Shown here piece by piece: positions 10,203 through 20,341 of a stretch of DNA of 64,000 nucleotides. Within the stretch, counting starts at the first letter, position 1. The number at the start of each line of letters is the position of its first letter. This stretch comes from CAWGYT01 sp963826795 (GTDB lineage Bacteria; Planctomycetota; Planctomycetia; Pirellulales; Pirellulaceae), in assembly GCA_963826795.1 (NCBI GenBank), contig CAWGYT010000017.1, positions 48,023 through 112,022 of the forward strand, written 5' to 3'. The notes below the pieces were generated by a model. The model worked only from the letters and a program-made list of their open reading frames with translations, was not told the origin of the DNA and did not search any database. Position numbers and translations under genes: made by a program.

Positions 10203-11750
10203 CTACTCCATCCTTCCGTGTAGGTCGGGGGCCTCAGTCCTCAGCATTTTCTGAATCACGAGGTGCATCCAAATCAGACAGACGGCGACGAGTGTCGCAA
10301 AAAACATCCAGCACGATGTCCACAGCCCCGTGGACTTGAGCAGATAGCCGAAAACTACGGGGCAGACGAAGCCACCCAGTCCACCAAGCACGCCGACAAT
10401 TCCGCCGACAACTCCCACATCTGCGGGAAAATAGTCCGGTATATGCTTGTAGACAGCCGCCTTGCCGATCCCCATGACCGCACCGATCGTCAGGCTGAGC
10501 GCCGTGAACACCCAGATGTTCGCCTGAAAGAAGATCTGCGTGACGCCCCGGGCCAGCAGCTCTTTCTTCTTTACTTGCTGACCCACCTCGACCACGGTTT
10601 CCTGCCAGGACATGGATCGCGGGACGACCAGCAAGCGCTTGGCACGCTCTTCATCCGACACAAGGTCGCCGCTCTTTCGATTTCAGTTGATAGGTAACCG
10701 GTTCTCCAACCTTGGGTCGTGACGACAATTTCGGAATCCGGACACGGCGATCACTTCCCCCGCGGCCTTCGCCATGACACCGCTTCCGGGCGATCGAATG
10801 TCCATCTGTGGAACGATCAGCAAGCAGACAGCAAACGAGCGAAGCACCCAAGCACCCAATACATCACGGTTCGGGCTCCAAACTTGTCGGACAACCAGCC
10901 TCCGAAGGCGCGGATGACACCCGACGGCAGACTGTTGCAGGCCGCCAACGCTCCGGCCAGAGCCACACTCGTGGCGTACGCATTGACGTAGTACGGCACG
11001 AGCCATTGCGCCAGGGCCACGAAACCACCGAACACGAAGAAGTAATAGAGCCCAAATCGCCAGACTCGAACGTCCTTGAGCGGAAGCAGACGTTGGCGAA
11101 GGGTCTTGGTTGCACTTCCCGGCGGAAGTCCGATTCGTCGTGTACAAGCAGAGAACACGACGCCGGTAATCACCAGCATCGCCGCGTACATCTTTGGAAG
11201 TTGTCGCCAGCCCTCGAGGTTCTGGCCACGATCGGTGAGCCAGTTGAGAACGTGCGGTGCCCCAAGGCTGGTCAGCGCCGCTCCGGCGTTGCCCGCACCG
11301 AAAATCCCCAGCGCGGTTCCTTGTTGGTGCTTCGGGAACCAGACCGACGTGTAGGCAATGCCCAACGGCGAAACTTGTTCCGCAGAAGCCAAATCCCAAC
11401 CCCGCCGACGAAGAACTCCCAGTAGGAATTGCAATAACTCACGAGATACATCGGGATCGCCGCACAAATGAGCAGCAGACCATAGACGATTCGGCCGCCC
11501 CACTTGTCCGTCGCGATTCCCAGCGGCAAGTCGAAAGATGGCTCCGGTGAGCACTGGAATGCCAATCAACCACCCCATCTCGGATGGGCTCCAAGCATGC
11601 ACACCGTTGTCGACCAGATACGTGATCAAGCACACCGTTCATCATCCAGGCGGCAAAGCAGACCGTGAAGGCGAATGTATTGACGCTCAGAATCCACCAT
11701 GCTTGGCGCCTGTCCGCGGGCGTCAGGTTCTGGTTCATCGTGTCGCTCAT
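10203..11750 (-). CDS. narK1: NarK-type nitrate/nitrite transporter, first copy (frameshifted)
   Basis: Major-facilitator nitrate/nitrite porter of about 500 residues. The start at 11750 (MSDTMNQNLTPADRRQAWWI) leads into a first span FAFTVCFAAWMMNGVL. Later pieces contain GIPVLTGAIFRL, FGAGNAGAALTSLGAPHVLN, the GGWLSDKFGARTVMYW loop and a C-terminal VFGYLLKSTGLWTSCWMFF. About four frame changes separate these. The glycine-rich GAGNAG motif is the nitrate-porter signature. Pairs of NarK1 and NarK2 types, proton symporter and antiporter, are common next to narGHJI. It lies 78 bases after narI and just before the second copy. Confidence 0.85.
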
Positions 11751-11827
11751 GAAGGGACTCGCCGTTACCTTACTAGTTCCAATTGAGTGCAGCCTGGAGT
11801 GATTGCGAAGGCGTCGAAGCATGCCGG

Positions 11828-12510
11828 TTACCGTATTCCGTACCAGCGAACGACTTGAGGCTTGCGCCACAGATACGGATTGGGGATCACCAGCACGTGC
11901 ACGAGCCGGGTGAAGGGGAAAAACCCGATCGTCAGGAACGCCAGCACGATATGGAGCTTCACCAAGTGAGGCATGCGCCGCCACGTACGTCACGTCGGGG
12001 CTGAGTCGAAAGATCGACCACAGGTACGGGGACAGATTGGTGGCGAACCACGATGATCCCCAGGGATAAAACAAGGCAACGCGCGATACCGCTTACCGTT
12101 TGCACGAACAACATGGAAAACAAAATCCAGTCGGTCGGCGTGGTGACCCTCCGGATCTTCGTGTTCGAGCATCGCCGGACGATCACGCCAATCAGTCCGA
12201 TTAACGTGAGCAGCCCGAAAATCAGAGCTGAGATTTCCAGTACGTACAGTCGGAGCGGATGACTGTTCCAGGCCAGGATCGAGCGCGGAATCAGAAACGC
12301 GATCAAATGCCCCACGGTGATGGCAAGGATCCCGTAGTGAAACGGGACGACCGCCCAAAAGTGCTGTTTATTTTCGATGAACTGACTGGACAGACTTGAA
12401 TAGGAGAACGACTGCATTCGATAACGATAAATCGTCATCAAGAAGAAGGTGAAGAGGCAGACATAGGGGAGTGCCAGAAACAAAAACTGATCGAGAAATC
12501 CGCGCGTCAT
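11828..12510 (-). CDS. narI: Respiratory nitrate reductase gamma subunit NarI (frameshifted)
   Basis: About 227 residues, the usual NarI size, with five hydrophobic spans. NarI is the di-haem b membrane subunit that takes electrons from quinol and passes them to NarH. The N-terminal piece (start 12510, MTRGFLDQFLFLALPYVCLF) is followed by SSWFATNLSPYLWSIFRLSP in a second frame and, after about 11975, by the C-terminal HLVKLHIVLAFLTIGFFPFT and LVHVLVIPNPYLWRKPQVV in a third. Histidines expected for haem ligation are present (HYGILAITVGH and HLVKLH). The start overlaps the narJ stop as ATGA. The change near 12060 could be explained by loss of one GC from a GCGCGC run. Confidence 0.88.
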
Positions 12511-13230
12511 GATCGATCCTCCGGGGTCGCGTCCGCAACTGGCAATTGCGCATCCGCACCGGGAAAGCTGGTCTTAAGTTCCGAACCGGCGGGCGCACCG
12601 CAGGACGCACAACACTCGCTAGGACAGCCGACGTGAGCGACAGGAAAGGCATGCAACGGATCCGCTTGGGGCGACCGTGATTCGAGCACGTCCTGTCGTG
12701 TACCCGACTTGCCGACACCCCACTTCACTCTGATCACAGTTGCCAAGCAGGAGATCACATGCCGATAGGGCGTGTCCTTCTCAGCCAGAGCGTCGTTCAT
12801 TTTCTCGACGGCCGGCTGTACACAGGCCGTGACGAACCGCGTTGCTTCGTCGTCGGACATTGCTCGCCACCACGGCAAGCACATGTGAAAGGTGATCCGG
12901 CAGCTCGACCGACTCGCACAGGTCGTACTTGCGAAGCTCCTCGCGCATGCGAACCAGGAACATGCCCCGTGCGTACTCCTCGCCGAACAGATGCCACCCG
13001 ACTTCCAGCGCACACGCCGGATTGACGTCAAACGTCCCCGTGAAGGCCTCCTCGACCTCCCAGTCCTGATGCAGTTCCAGAAACGCCCCGAACTTCGAGA
13101 TCTCGCTGGCCGCATCCTGGATTTCGTCTCGGAGCACTACGTACAACAGCTCAGCGGCTTGCGACGTGTGCTGGTCTGGATAGCTAAGCAGTCGGGAAAT
13201 GGCGTCCATCACTTTGGGCAGGTGAGACAT
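12507..13230 (-). CDS. narJ: Nitrate reductase assembly chaperone NarJ (frameshifted)
   Basis: A NarJ/TorD-type chaperone that binds apo-NarG and helps insert the molybdenum cofactor before docking to NarI. The N-terminal piece MDAISRLLSYPDQHTSQAAE and the segment WHLFGEEYARGMFLVRMREE are characteristic. A frame change near 12880 leads to MSDDEATRFVTACVQPAVEK and the C-terminus. The tail carries CPSECCASCG, a small cysteine cluster not needed in classical NarJ. The start overlaps the narH stop (TAATG) and the stop overlaps narI (ATGA), so the four nar genes are translationally coupled. Confidence 0.87.
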
Positions 13231-14725
13231 TACAACCCCCTCCGCGGTCCGCCGACAAAGCCGAATCCGGTTTCTTCGCGATGTTCGTGTGGTTCTTTCA
13301 TCATTTCGATCGCTTGCTCGCGATGCATCGGCGGGATCACGAAGCGATCCTCAAACGTGCAGAGCGCGGTGAGCTTATAGATTTCCTCGGCTTCCTCGCG
13401 GCGTGCAATTCGCTTCATGCAACATGCGGTCCGCCAACTCGCGACTGATGTCACCCACCGTTTCCGCCCGTCGGTGCCAGCGCACCGCCTTCTGCTTGGC
13501 AAGAGCGTAACGGACTGGCCCCTCGTGTCCGGCCCCGAAAAGATTGGCCAGGAACTTCATGGGCACGCGTGACGAGTCAATATCGTGGAACAGATCGTCC
13601 GTTTCGTGATGAATCGTGTCTTCCGGTTTACTGGCCTGCACGGGTGACATCGGAGGAACGTAAAACAGCATCGGGAGCGTGCGGTATTCGACGTGCGGTG
13701 GCAGCGCGATCTTCCATTCCATTACGAATCGATAAACGGGTGACTTCTGCGCCGAGTCAATCACGCCGTCCGAGATGCCGTTCTTTCTGGCCTGGGCGAT
13801 CACGGCTGGATCGTGCGGATTGAGAATCAAGGAACGCTGTCCTTCGACGAGCTGATCGTCAGGAAGTTTGGCCACCTCCTCCAACCGATCAGCGTCGTAC
13901 AACAGCACACCCAGATAGCGAATGCGGCCAACGCATGAATGGAAGCACGCGGGTGCCTGCCCGGTTTCTAAACGCGGGAAACACAAGAATGCACTTCTCG
14001 CTTTTACCGGTAAACCAGTTGAAGTACGTCTTCTTGTAGGGACACGCGGCCACGCAGGAGCGCCAGGCGCGGCACTTTTGCTGATCAATCAAGACAATCC
14101 CGTCTTCGCCGCGCTTGTACAGGGCACCCGATGGACAGGACGCCACACAACATGGATTCAGGCAGTGATTGCAAATGCGGGGCAAGTAGAAGAACACCAA
14201 CCGCTCGACTGAACTCAGCTGCATCCTCTGCTGTTCGGTAAGGCCCTTCAAGTTGGGGTCGTTTTCGGCATAGATGGGCGAGCCTCCCAGGTCGTCGTCC
14301 CAGTTGGGGCCAGCCTGAACGTCGATTTTCTCGCCGTCGATCATCGAAATCGGCTCGGCGGTCGGTTGGTCAGAGCCTTCTTTGGCGTTGAACAGATTCT
14401 GGTAGTCGTAAGTCCACGGCTCGTAGTAATCGTCCATGCTGGGCATGTGCGGATTGTGGAAAATATTCGGGATGATCTTGGTCCTGCTCGTCGATTTGAT
14501 ATCGAGCTTCCCATTGCCGTTGGATTCCCAACCACCCTTGTATTTCTCTTGGTCTTCCCATTTCGTCGGATAGCCGGTGCCAGGCTTGGTCTCCACGTTG
14601 TTCCACCACATGTACTCCGCACCCTTGCGATCGGTCCACACGTTCTTGCAGGCGACACTGCACGTGTGGCAGCCGATGCACTTGTCCAAATGAAATACCA
14701 TCGAGACTTGCGAGCGGACATTCAT
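13230..14725 (-). CDS. narH: Respiratory nitrate reductase beta subunit NarH (frameshifted)
   Basis: About 498 residues, the four-cluster Fe-S subunit that wires NarI to NarG. The start at 14725 reads MNVRSQVSMVFHLDKCIGCH. Cluster motifs are CIGCHTCSVACK, CNHCLNPCCVASCP and CRAWRSCVAACP, the last being the site where NarH proteins carry a tryptophan and a [3Fe-4S] cluster. Two frame changes occur: near 13975, after GKSEKCIL, into CFPRLETGQAPACFHSC; and near 13420 into the C-terminal KLTALCTFEDRFVIPPMHRE. The stop overlaps narJ. Identification is firm, and the indels do not remove any cluster ligand that I can see. Confidence 0.92.
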
Positions 14726-14813
14726 GATTTGAACTTCAGGTTATGGGGAGTGGATTGAACTTCCGTTGTGGCGACCCGTTGGCGTTAAATGGGATGGCGT
14801 GATCGTTGGAATA

Positions 14814-16700
14814 TCACTGGGTCGGGAGGCGAGGCTCCGCCGAGCCAAATTGCCTTCCGTTGGCGATGCGTCGACGCGGCTCGCCGGGACGTCGTTCAGT
14901 TCTGCAAACCAGTAGATCGCCAGGCAATTTCCGAACCAACAAGTGGGTGTCGCGATTGCAGCCGACGGGTCCCCAGTAGTTGAAGTGGTACGTGAATTGT
15001 CCATAGCCGCCGATCATGAAGTTCGGCTTCAATCGCGTACGCGTCAGGCTGTTGTGGCCACCGGCGCGCCGCCCCTTGCGCAGAGGCGACTTGGGAATGC
15101 CGTGGGTTCGCTCGGGCGCGTGATATTGCATGCAGATTCCCGGGGGAATACGGGCACTCACGACAGCGCGAGTAACGACCACGCCGTTGTCGTTGAAAAC
15201 TTCAACCCAATCGTTGTCGATGATACCGAGCAACTTGGCGTCCTTGTCGTTCATCCAGAGCGGATAGATGCCGCGCGACAGCGTCGTCATCCGCTGGTTG
15301 TCGCCGTACGTCGAGTGAATGTGCCACTTGCCGTGCGGGGTAAGGAAGTTCAACATGATTGCCTGGCGAATCTTCCTCGCTGAACTTGCAGATCCGAATA
15401 CTCCGTGGGCAGCGGCTTCGGCTTGTACGTCGGCAGATGCTCGCCGAAGTCGAGTAGACCGGATGGTCGAGGTAGAACGACTGCCTGCCCGTGAGCGTGC
15501 GCCAAGGAACATCTGCTTCGACGTTGTAGGTGAATGGCGAGTACGACCGACCGTTCTCGATCAAGCCCGACCACATGGGGCTGTTGATAAAGCGCCGCGG
15601 CTGGCTCTGGATATCCTTGAAGGTCGTGCGGACGCCACGATTCTTCTCAGCCAGATGCACCAACGGGACGCCGGTCTTTTCTTCCATATTCTGGTACGAC
15701 CGATACGCCAGTTCGCCATTGGTCACGGTGGCAAAATGCAGGATCACATCGCAGACGTCGATATCTTCCTTGAGCGACGGATAGACCTCACCTCCCCATT
15801 CCTCTCGGTGGTGCGTCTGAATGTACTGGTCATACTCTTCCTCGATCGAATACTTCGTGCCGTGAGCTCCCAGTCCGTTTTTTCGGGCCATCGGTCCATA
15901 AGAGATAAACTGCTGATAGACATTCTTGTAGTCGCGCTGGACGACGTGGAAGGCCGGCATCGTCTTGCCGGGAATCGCGTCGCACTCGCCCCGTAATCCA
16001 TTGCTTCATATCTGGCTGAGCAATCTCGGCCGGTGAATCATGCGCGAGCGGAACGGCAACGAGGTCTTCCACCGGTTCGGGGAAGTGCTTCTCTGAAAGT
16101 TCGGAGAACTTCTTGCGCCACTTCCTTGAAAATCGCCCAGTCGCTCTTGGACTCCCAGCATGGCGGTACCGCGGGCGAAAGTGGATGAATAAAGCTGTGC
16201 ATGTCCGTCGAGTTCAGGTCGGCTTTCTCGTACCACGTGGCGGCCGGAAGAATGATGTCCGAGTACAGCGCCGACGTATCCATCCGAAAGTTGAGATCGA
16301 CGACCAGGTCCATCTTTCCCTGCGGTGCGTGCTCGTGCCAAGCAACTTCCGTGACCGAGTCCTGAGCCAGGTCCTGGCCCACGGCATTGTCGTGCGTCCC
16401 GAGGTAGTGACGCAGGAAATACTCGTGGCCCTTGGCACTCGCCATCAACGCGTTGCCACGCCAGATGAACCATACACGCGGCCAATTTTGCTCCGCATCC
16501 GGATCTTCGACCGAAAACTTCATTTCCTTATCCTGGAGGCGCTTGGCGATCCAGGACGAGATTTGCTCCGGAGAATCGGCTCCCGATGCGCGAGCTTGCT
16601 TGACGACGTCGAGCGGGTTTTCAGGGAACTGCGGATAGAAGGGCAGCCATCCCTGGCGTACCGCGCGGACCTGCATGTCCATCGTATGTCCCTTGGCGGT
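14814..16700 (-). CDS. narG: Respiratory nitrate reductase alpha subunit NarG, C-terminal portion (frameshifted)
   Basis: Continuation of NarG in three further frames. Pieces in order are GWLPFYPQFPENPLDVVKQA, DIILPAATWYEKADLNSTDM, AVPLAHDSPAEIAQPDMKQW, then AFHVVQRDYKNVYQQFISYG, and finally WHIHSTYGDNQRMTTLSRG to GQFTYHFNYWGPVGCNRDT. These are the cofactor-binding C-terminal domains of NarG. The frame changes lie near 16700, 16075, 15970 and 15390. The exact C-terminus is uncertain: the frame closing at 14814 adds about 30 unfamiliar residues after VRKLP, and a different frame would close at 14741. NarH begins at 14725. Confidence 0.85.
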
Positions 16701-18561
16701 CGTCGTCGGGCCCGGCGTGTTGCGGAACCGTGTGATAGTCAGTGAAGTCCTTCTCATATCGCCATTGGTCCGAGTGAACGTAGTGCCAACTCGGTGCATT
16801 CTGCAGACGGGAGGGCGGAAACCAATCCTTCGCGAGTGCGATCGACGCCCACGACTCGGCCGGTGCCAGTTTTTCCTGGCCAACATAGTGAGCCAACCCG
16901 CCACCGTTCTTGCCGATGCAACCGCAGAACATGAGGGCGTGGATCCCCGCGCGGTACATCAGGTTCGCGTGATACCAGTGGTTGATGCCGGCACCGATCA
17001 AGATCGTGCATTTGCCTTCGGTGTGTTCCGCGGTCGTGCCCCATTCGCGTGCAAAACGAATCAGCAAATCGCGCCCGACTCCCGTGTACTTTTCGCTCCA
17101 GGCAGGCGTGTACGGTGCCTTCGCATCGTCGTAGTCGGCTGGATAGTCTCCGGCGAGCCCACGATTCACGCCGTACTGGGCCATCAAGAGGTCGTAGGCC
17201 GTCGTGACCTGCACTTCCTCGCCGTCGTTCGTTTTCAGCGTCTTGACCGGGACTCCGCGCGTACATACGCCGCCGGCACCGAAATCGTCGAACTCAACTT
17301 GCACGACCGCGTCATGGTCGTCCAGGAAGCTCAGCTGCGGCTGGATCAGACTACCGTCCTTTCCGTCTTGGAGCAGCAAATTCCATTTTCCTTTGGCGGA
17401 GCCCCAACGATCCCCGCTGCTGCCCATCGGCATCTTGGGCCTTGCGGTCTTTTCGTCCCACATCAGGAACTTCCACTCGCCATGCTCGACGTCAGAGTAT
17501 GCCTTGAGGCGACCAGCTCGGAGCAATTGGCCAGGACGCACGCGACCATTCTCGCCCTTTTTGACTTCCACGAGAAACGGTGCGTCGGTGAACTTCTTGG
17601 TGTAGTCGATAAAGTACTTCGTCTGCTTCTGATGGTGAAACTCAGTAAGCAACACATGATTGACGGCCATCCACCACGCGCCGTCCTGCCCGGTGTTCAC
17701 CGCCACCCATTCGTCGGCGTACTTGGCAACCATGCTGAAGTCGGGCGAGAAGACCCACAGTTTCGTCCCGTTATGACGGCCCTCGGCAAGGAAGTGACAG
17801 TCGGGAGTCCGCGTCATTCCGATATTGGCCCCCATTGAGACCAACATTTTGGCGTGATACCAGTCGGCACTCTCTTGCACGTCGGTTTGCTCGCCCCACG
17901 TCTCCGGCGAGGCCGTCGGCAAATCGCAATACCAGTCGTAAAACGACAATGAGATGCCGCCAATCAGTTGCATCAGCCGCGCCCCCGATGCGTAACTAAT
18001 CATCGACATCGCGGGAATTGGCGAGAAACCGGCGATACGGTCCGGACCGTGCTTCTTGATCGTGTGAACCATCGATGCCGCGATGATCTCCAAGACCGTG
18101 TCCCAAGTCGCCCGCCGCAGTCCCCCTTTGCCACGAGCTTGTTGCCAGCGTTGGCGAGCGGTCGGATTCTCGACAAGGCTCGTCCACGCTTCGACGGGAT
18201 CTTGATGATTCGCTCGGGCCTCACGCCAGAGGTCGATCAGGGCACCACGAATGTAGGGATACTTGACACGCAGCGGACTGTACAGGTACCAGCTAAACGA
18301 GATGCCACGCTGGCAACCGCGCGGCTCGTAAGGCGGCAAGCCGGCTTCCAGCAGCGGGTAGTCCAGGCCTTGCATCTCCCATGTCACAATCCCATCTTTG
18401 ACGTGAATATTCCAAGTGCATCCACCCGTGCAATTGACGCCGTGCGTGCTGCGGACAACTTTATCGTGCTGCCACCGGTTGCGGTAGAACTCCTCCCACT
18501 GGCGGCCTTGGGGATCGACTTCGTCGCGAATCCAGGCGATCGCGTCATGAACCATGCTCAT
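16621..18561 (-). CDS. narG: Respiratory nitrate reductase alpha subunit NarG, N-terminal portion
   Basis: The intact first half of NarG, which reduces nitrate to nitrite at a Mo-bisMGD centre in the cytoplasm. STHGVNCTGGCTWNIHV gives the His-plus-Cys ligands of the FS0 [4Fe-4S] cluster, and LDYPLLEAGLPPYEPRGCQR follows as in all NarG. YDWYCDLPTASPETWGEQTD contains the aspartate that ligates molybdenum in NarG. No twin-arginine signal is present, so the enzyme should face the cytoplasm, consistent with two NarK importers downstream. The start overlaps the upstream cytochrome gene's stop. Residues after about 615 are out of frame, because the true frame continues elsewhere near 16700. Confidence 0.93.
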   Translation of the reverse strand: MSMVHDAIAWIRDEVDPQGRQWEEFYRNRWQHDKVVRSTHGVNCTGGCTWNIHVKDGIVTWEMQGLDYPLLEAGLPPYEPRGCQRGISFSWYLYSPLRVKYPYIRGALIDLWREARANHQDPVEAWTSLVENPTARQRWQQARGKGGLRRATWDTVLEIIAASMVHTIKKHGPDRIAGFSPIPAMSMISYASGARLMQLIGGISLSFYDWYCDLPTASPETWGEQTDVQESADWYHAKMLVSMGANIGMTRTPDCHFLAEGRHNGTKLWVFSPDFSMVAKYADEWVAVNTGQDGAWWMAVNHVLLTEFHHQKQTKYFIDYTKKFTDAPFLVEVKKGENGRVRPGQLLRAGRLKAYSDVEHGEWKFLMWDEKTARPKMPMGSSGDRWGSAKGKWNLLLQDGKDGSLIQPQLSFLDDHDAVVQVEFDDFGAGGVCTRGVPVKTLKTNDGEEVQVTTAYDLLMAQYGVNRGLAGDYPADYDDAKAPYTPAWSEKYTGVGRDLLIRFAREWGTTAEHTEGKCTILIGAGINHWYHANLMYRAGIHALMFCGCIGKNGGGLAHYVGQEKLAPAESWASIALAKDWFPPSRLQNAPSWHYVHSDQWRYEKDFTDYHTVPQHAGPDDDRQGTYDGHAGPRGTPGMAALLSAVP

Positions 18562-19496
18562 CGGTACACTTTCCCTGGCCGAGGTGATTGAGACGAAGCG
18601 GTGTCAACCAACGACTGGCGAACACCGTGAAATCGACGTTTCCAAACCGCGTCGAAGCCAAACACTGCCGCGGCCGCTCCCAGCAGTCCCATCAACAGCA
18701 GGGCCATGCGACTTGATACCGGCTGGGCTGGGCTGTCGCCCGCCGATGCGGCGAAGTACGCCACCAAGGCCTGAATCTCGTCGCGACTCATCGGGTGATT
18801 CTTGAAGATCGGCTGCATCGTCGTCGTCCCGGGTGCCACCAACCAGGCACTCAGCGCCTTGCGCCCCTCCAGCCGCTCATAAACCTGCGTGAGATCCGGA
18901 CCGAGCCGACCGCCACCCAACGCGGGAAGGTCGTGCATGCCGTGACACGAGATGCACGCAGCCCCGCCCGCCTCGAGTCGCCGTGTCCCTAGGAAAATGG
19001 CACGCCCCAAGGTACGGTCCGCGGCCGTGAAGGGCTTATTGGAAATCTGCAGACCCTTGAACTGCGATTCCGCCAACTGCGATTCGGCCTCAATCAAGTC
19101 CAGCAGATTCTCGCAACGCTCACGCGTCATGCCTGGGATCGTCGGCATCAATACGTTCCGCGACTCCTCAAGCAATTTGATTGCGTCCGGATCGCCGCGA
19201 TCCAGATAGGATTTGGGATCCATCATGAACCCCACCAGCCACTCCCGACCCCTTCGCTCAGAGACACCCTTGAGATCCGGTCCGGCAAGCCGCCCTCCGC
19301 CGATCGTGTGACAGTTCACGCAGTTTTGGCGGAAGAAGTCCGGCGAGTCCTGACACCAGCCGGTGGCGGAGCTCGACACCACCATCGATACCGCCACCAG
19401 CCACTCTGCCAGTCGACCCCAAACCGCCACGCCACGCAAACACCGAACCGGGTCGCGCTGAGAACACGAGCGCTCACAACAAGGGGCACCACTCAC
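18558..19496 (-). CDS. Dihaem cytochrome c, NarC-like, head of the nar operon
   Basis: A secreted or membrane-tethered cytochrome with two haem motifs, CVNCH and CISCH, separated by about 130 residues, each in its own cytochrome c domain; the second is followed by GPDLTQVYERLEG. A hydrophobic N-terminal signal (AEWLVAVSMVVSSSATGW) and a C-terminal span (MALLLMGLLGAAAAVFGFDAV) are present. A dihaem cytochrome before narG resembles narC of Thermus nar operons, where it feeds or draws from the NarGHI complex. The frame is open to 19595; I chose the ATG at 19496, but others are possible. The stop overlaps the narG start (ATGA). Confidence 0.82.
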   Translation of the reverse strand: MSGAPCCERSCSQRDPVRCLRGVAVWGRLAEWLVAVSMVVSSSATGWCQDSPDFFRQNCVNCHTIGGGRLAGPDLKGVSERRGREWLVGFMMDPKSYLDRGDPDAIKLLEESRNVLMPTIPGMTRERCENLLDLIEAESQLAESQFKGLQISNKPFTAADRTLGRAIFLGTRRLEAGGAACISCHGMHDLPALGGGRLGPDLTQVYERLEGRKALSAWLVAPGTTTMQPIFKNHPMSRDEIQALVAYFAASAGDSPAQPVSSRMALLLMGLLGAAAAVFGFDAVWKRRFHGVRQSLVDTASSQSPRPGKVYR

Positions 19497-19699
19497 CATC
19501 TCACCCTCCATCCGGTCTGCAACAAGCCGCCCGACCAGCCACACGCCCGAACGCCCACCCCCCCCATGAGCCACCTGCACAAGCGGCCACGCCATTTACG
19601 GACAACCAGATCCTCTTATCTCATTTGCACAAGAGCCTAACAATCGCTACAAAGGACGTCAAGGTCCGGTTTTCCTTTTTTGAAGGCCCACGCAGCACG

Positions 19700-20209
19700 A
19701 TGATCTCACAGTCGGTTGAATACGCCTTGCGCGCGGTCGTCACGATCGCCCAACACGGCGGTAAGCCGTGCACGGCGCAAGAAATCGCCGCCATCACTCA
19801 GGTGCCCGGGCCGTATCTATCCAAGCTGATGCAAGGTTTGGTCCGAGCGAATCTGGTCACTTCGAAGCGAGGCTTGCACGGCGGCTTCTTACTGACAAAA
19901 GAGCCATCGGAGCTGACGATCTGGGAGGTGCTGGACAGCGTTGACCCGTTGAAGCGCATTCGCCAATGCCCTCTCGGTATCGGGGCACACGGCGCGACCC
20001 TTTGTCCACTTCATCGGCGTTTGGACCAAGCGATGGAATTGGTTGAGGCGTCCTTTCGCGAGACGACTGTCGCGGACCTCTTGACACAATCGAGTGGTGG
20101 GTCGCCGCTATGCGAAGAACATCAGGTGACGTCGATCACTCTCGAGGCCGCAAGTAGCGCCAAGAAGAAGCCACCTGCTCCAAAACGCAAAGCCACGAAA
20201 GGCGGATAG
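19700..20209 (+). CDS. Rrf2-family transcriptional regulator, probably Fe-S/NO sensing
   Basis: A 169-residue Rrf2-family winged-helix repressor. The start MISQSVEYALRAVVTIAQHG is canonical, and GPYLSKLMQGLVRANLV plus SKRGLHGGFLL form the recognition helix and wing. In the sensor loop, Cys90, Cys102 and His105 align by spacing with IscR Cys92, Cys104 and His107, but the middle cysteine is replaced by Ala96. Glu7 is present near the N-terminus, as in Rrf2 members that use an acidic ligand. It is divergent from the nar-act operon and just upstream of the Fe-S repair gene, so an NsrR-like role in nitrosative stress is likely. Translation from an in-frame upstream start (19625) is less likely. 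Confidence 0.85.
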   Translation: MISQSVEYALRAVVTIAQHGGKPCTAQEIAAITQVPGPYLSKLMQGLVRANLVTSKRGLHGGFLLTKEPSELTIWEVLDSVDPLKRIRQCPLGIGAHGATLCPLHRRLDQAMELVEASFRETTVADLLTQSSGGSPLCEEHQVTSITLEAASSAKKKPPAPKRKATKGG

Positions 20210-20341
20210 GCACCGGTCTCCGATGCGCGCTTCTCAGCCGGTAGTTTTCCCAGCACCTTTGTTTGTTCAGATACGAAACAATACCGCGGTCAACTTCGGT
20301 CAGGCTGCGAGCAAACCGCAATCGCAAAGCAGGAACACGAC

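Noticed and set aside
5881..16700. Interpreting each fragment in the nar-act region as a separate small gene
   Set aside because: Adjacent pieces match successive parts of one family protein in order, so they are frameshifted single genes.
16675..17838. 387-codon open frame on the plus strand opposite narG
   Set aside because: No recognisable motif; narG on the other strand carries all family signatures.
19596..19699. FNR/DNR-type palindrome in the divergent nar promoter region
   Set aside because: No convincing TTGAT-N4-ATCAA match was found by eye.
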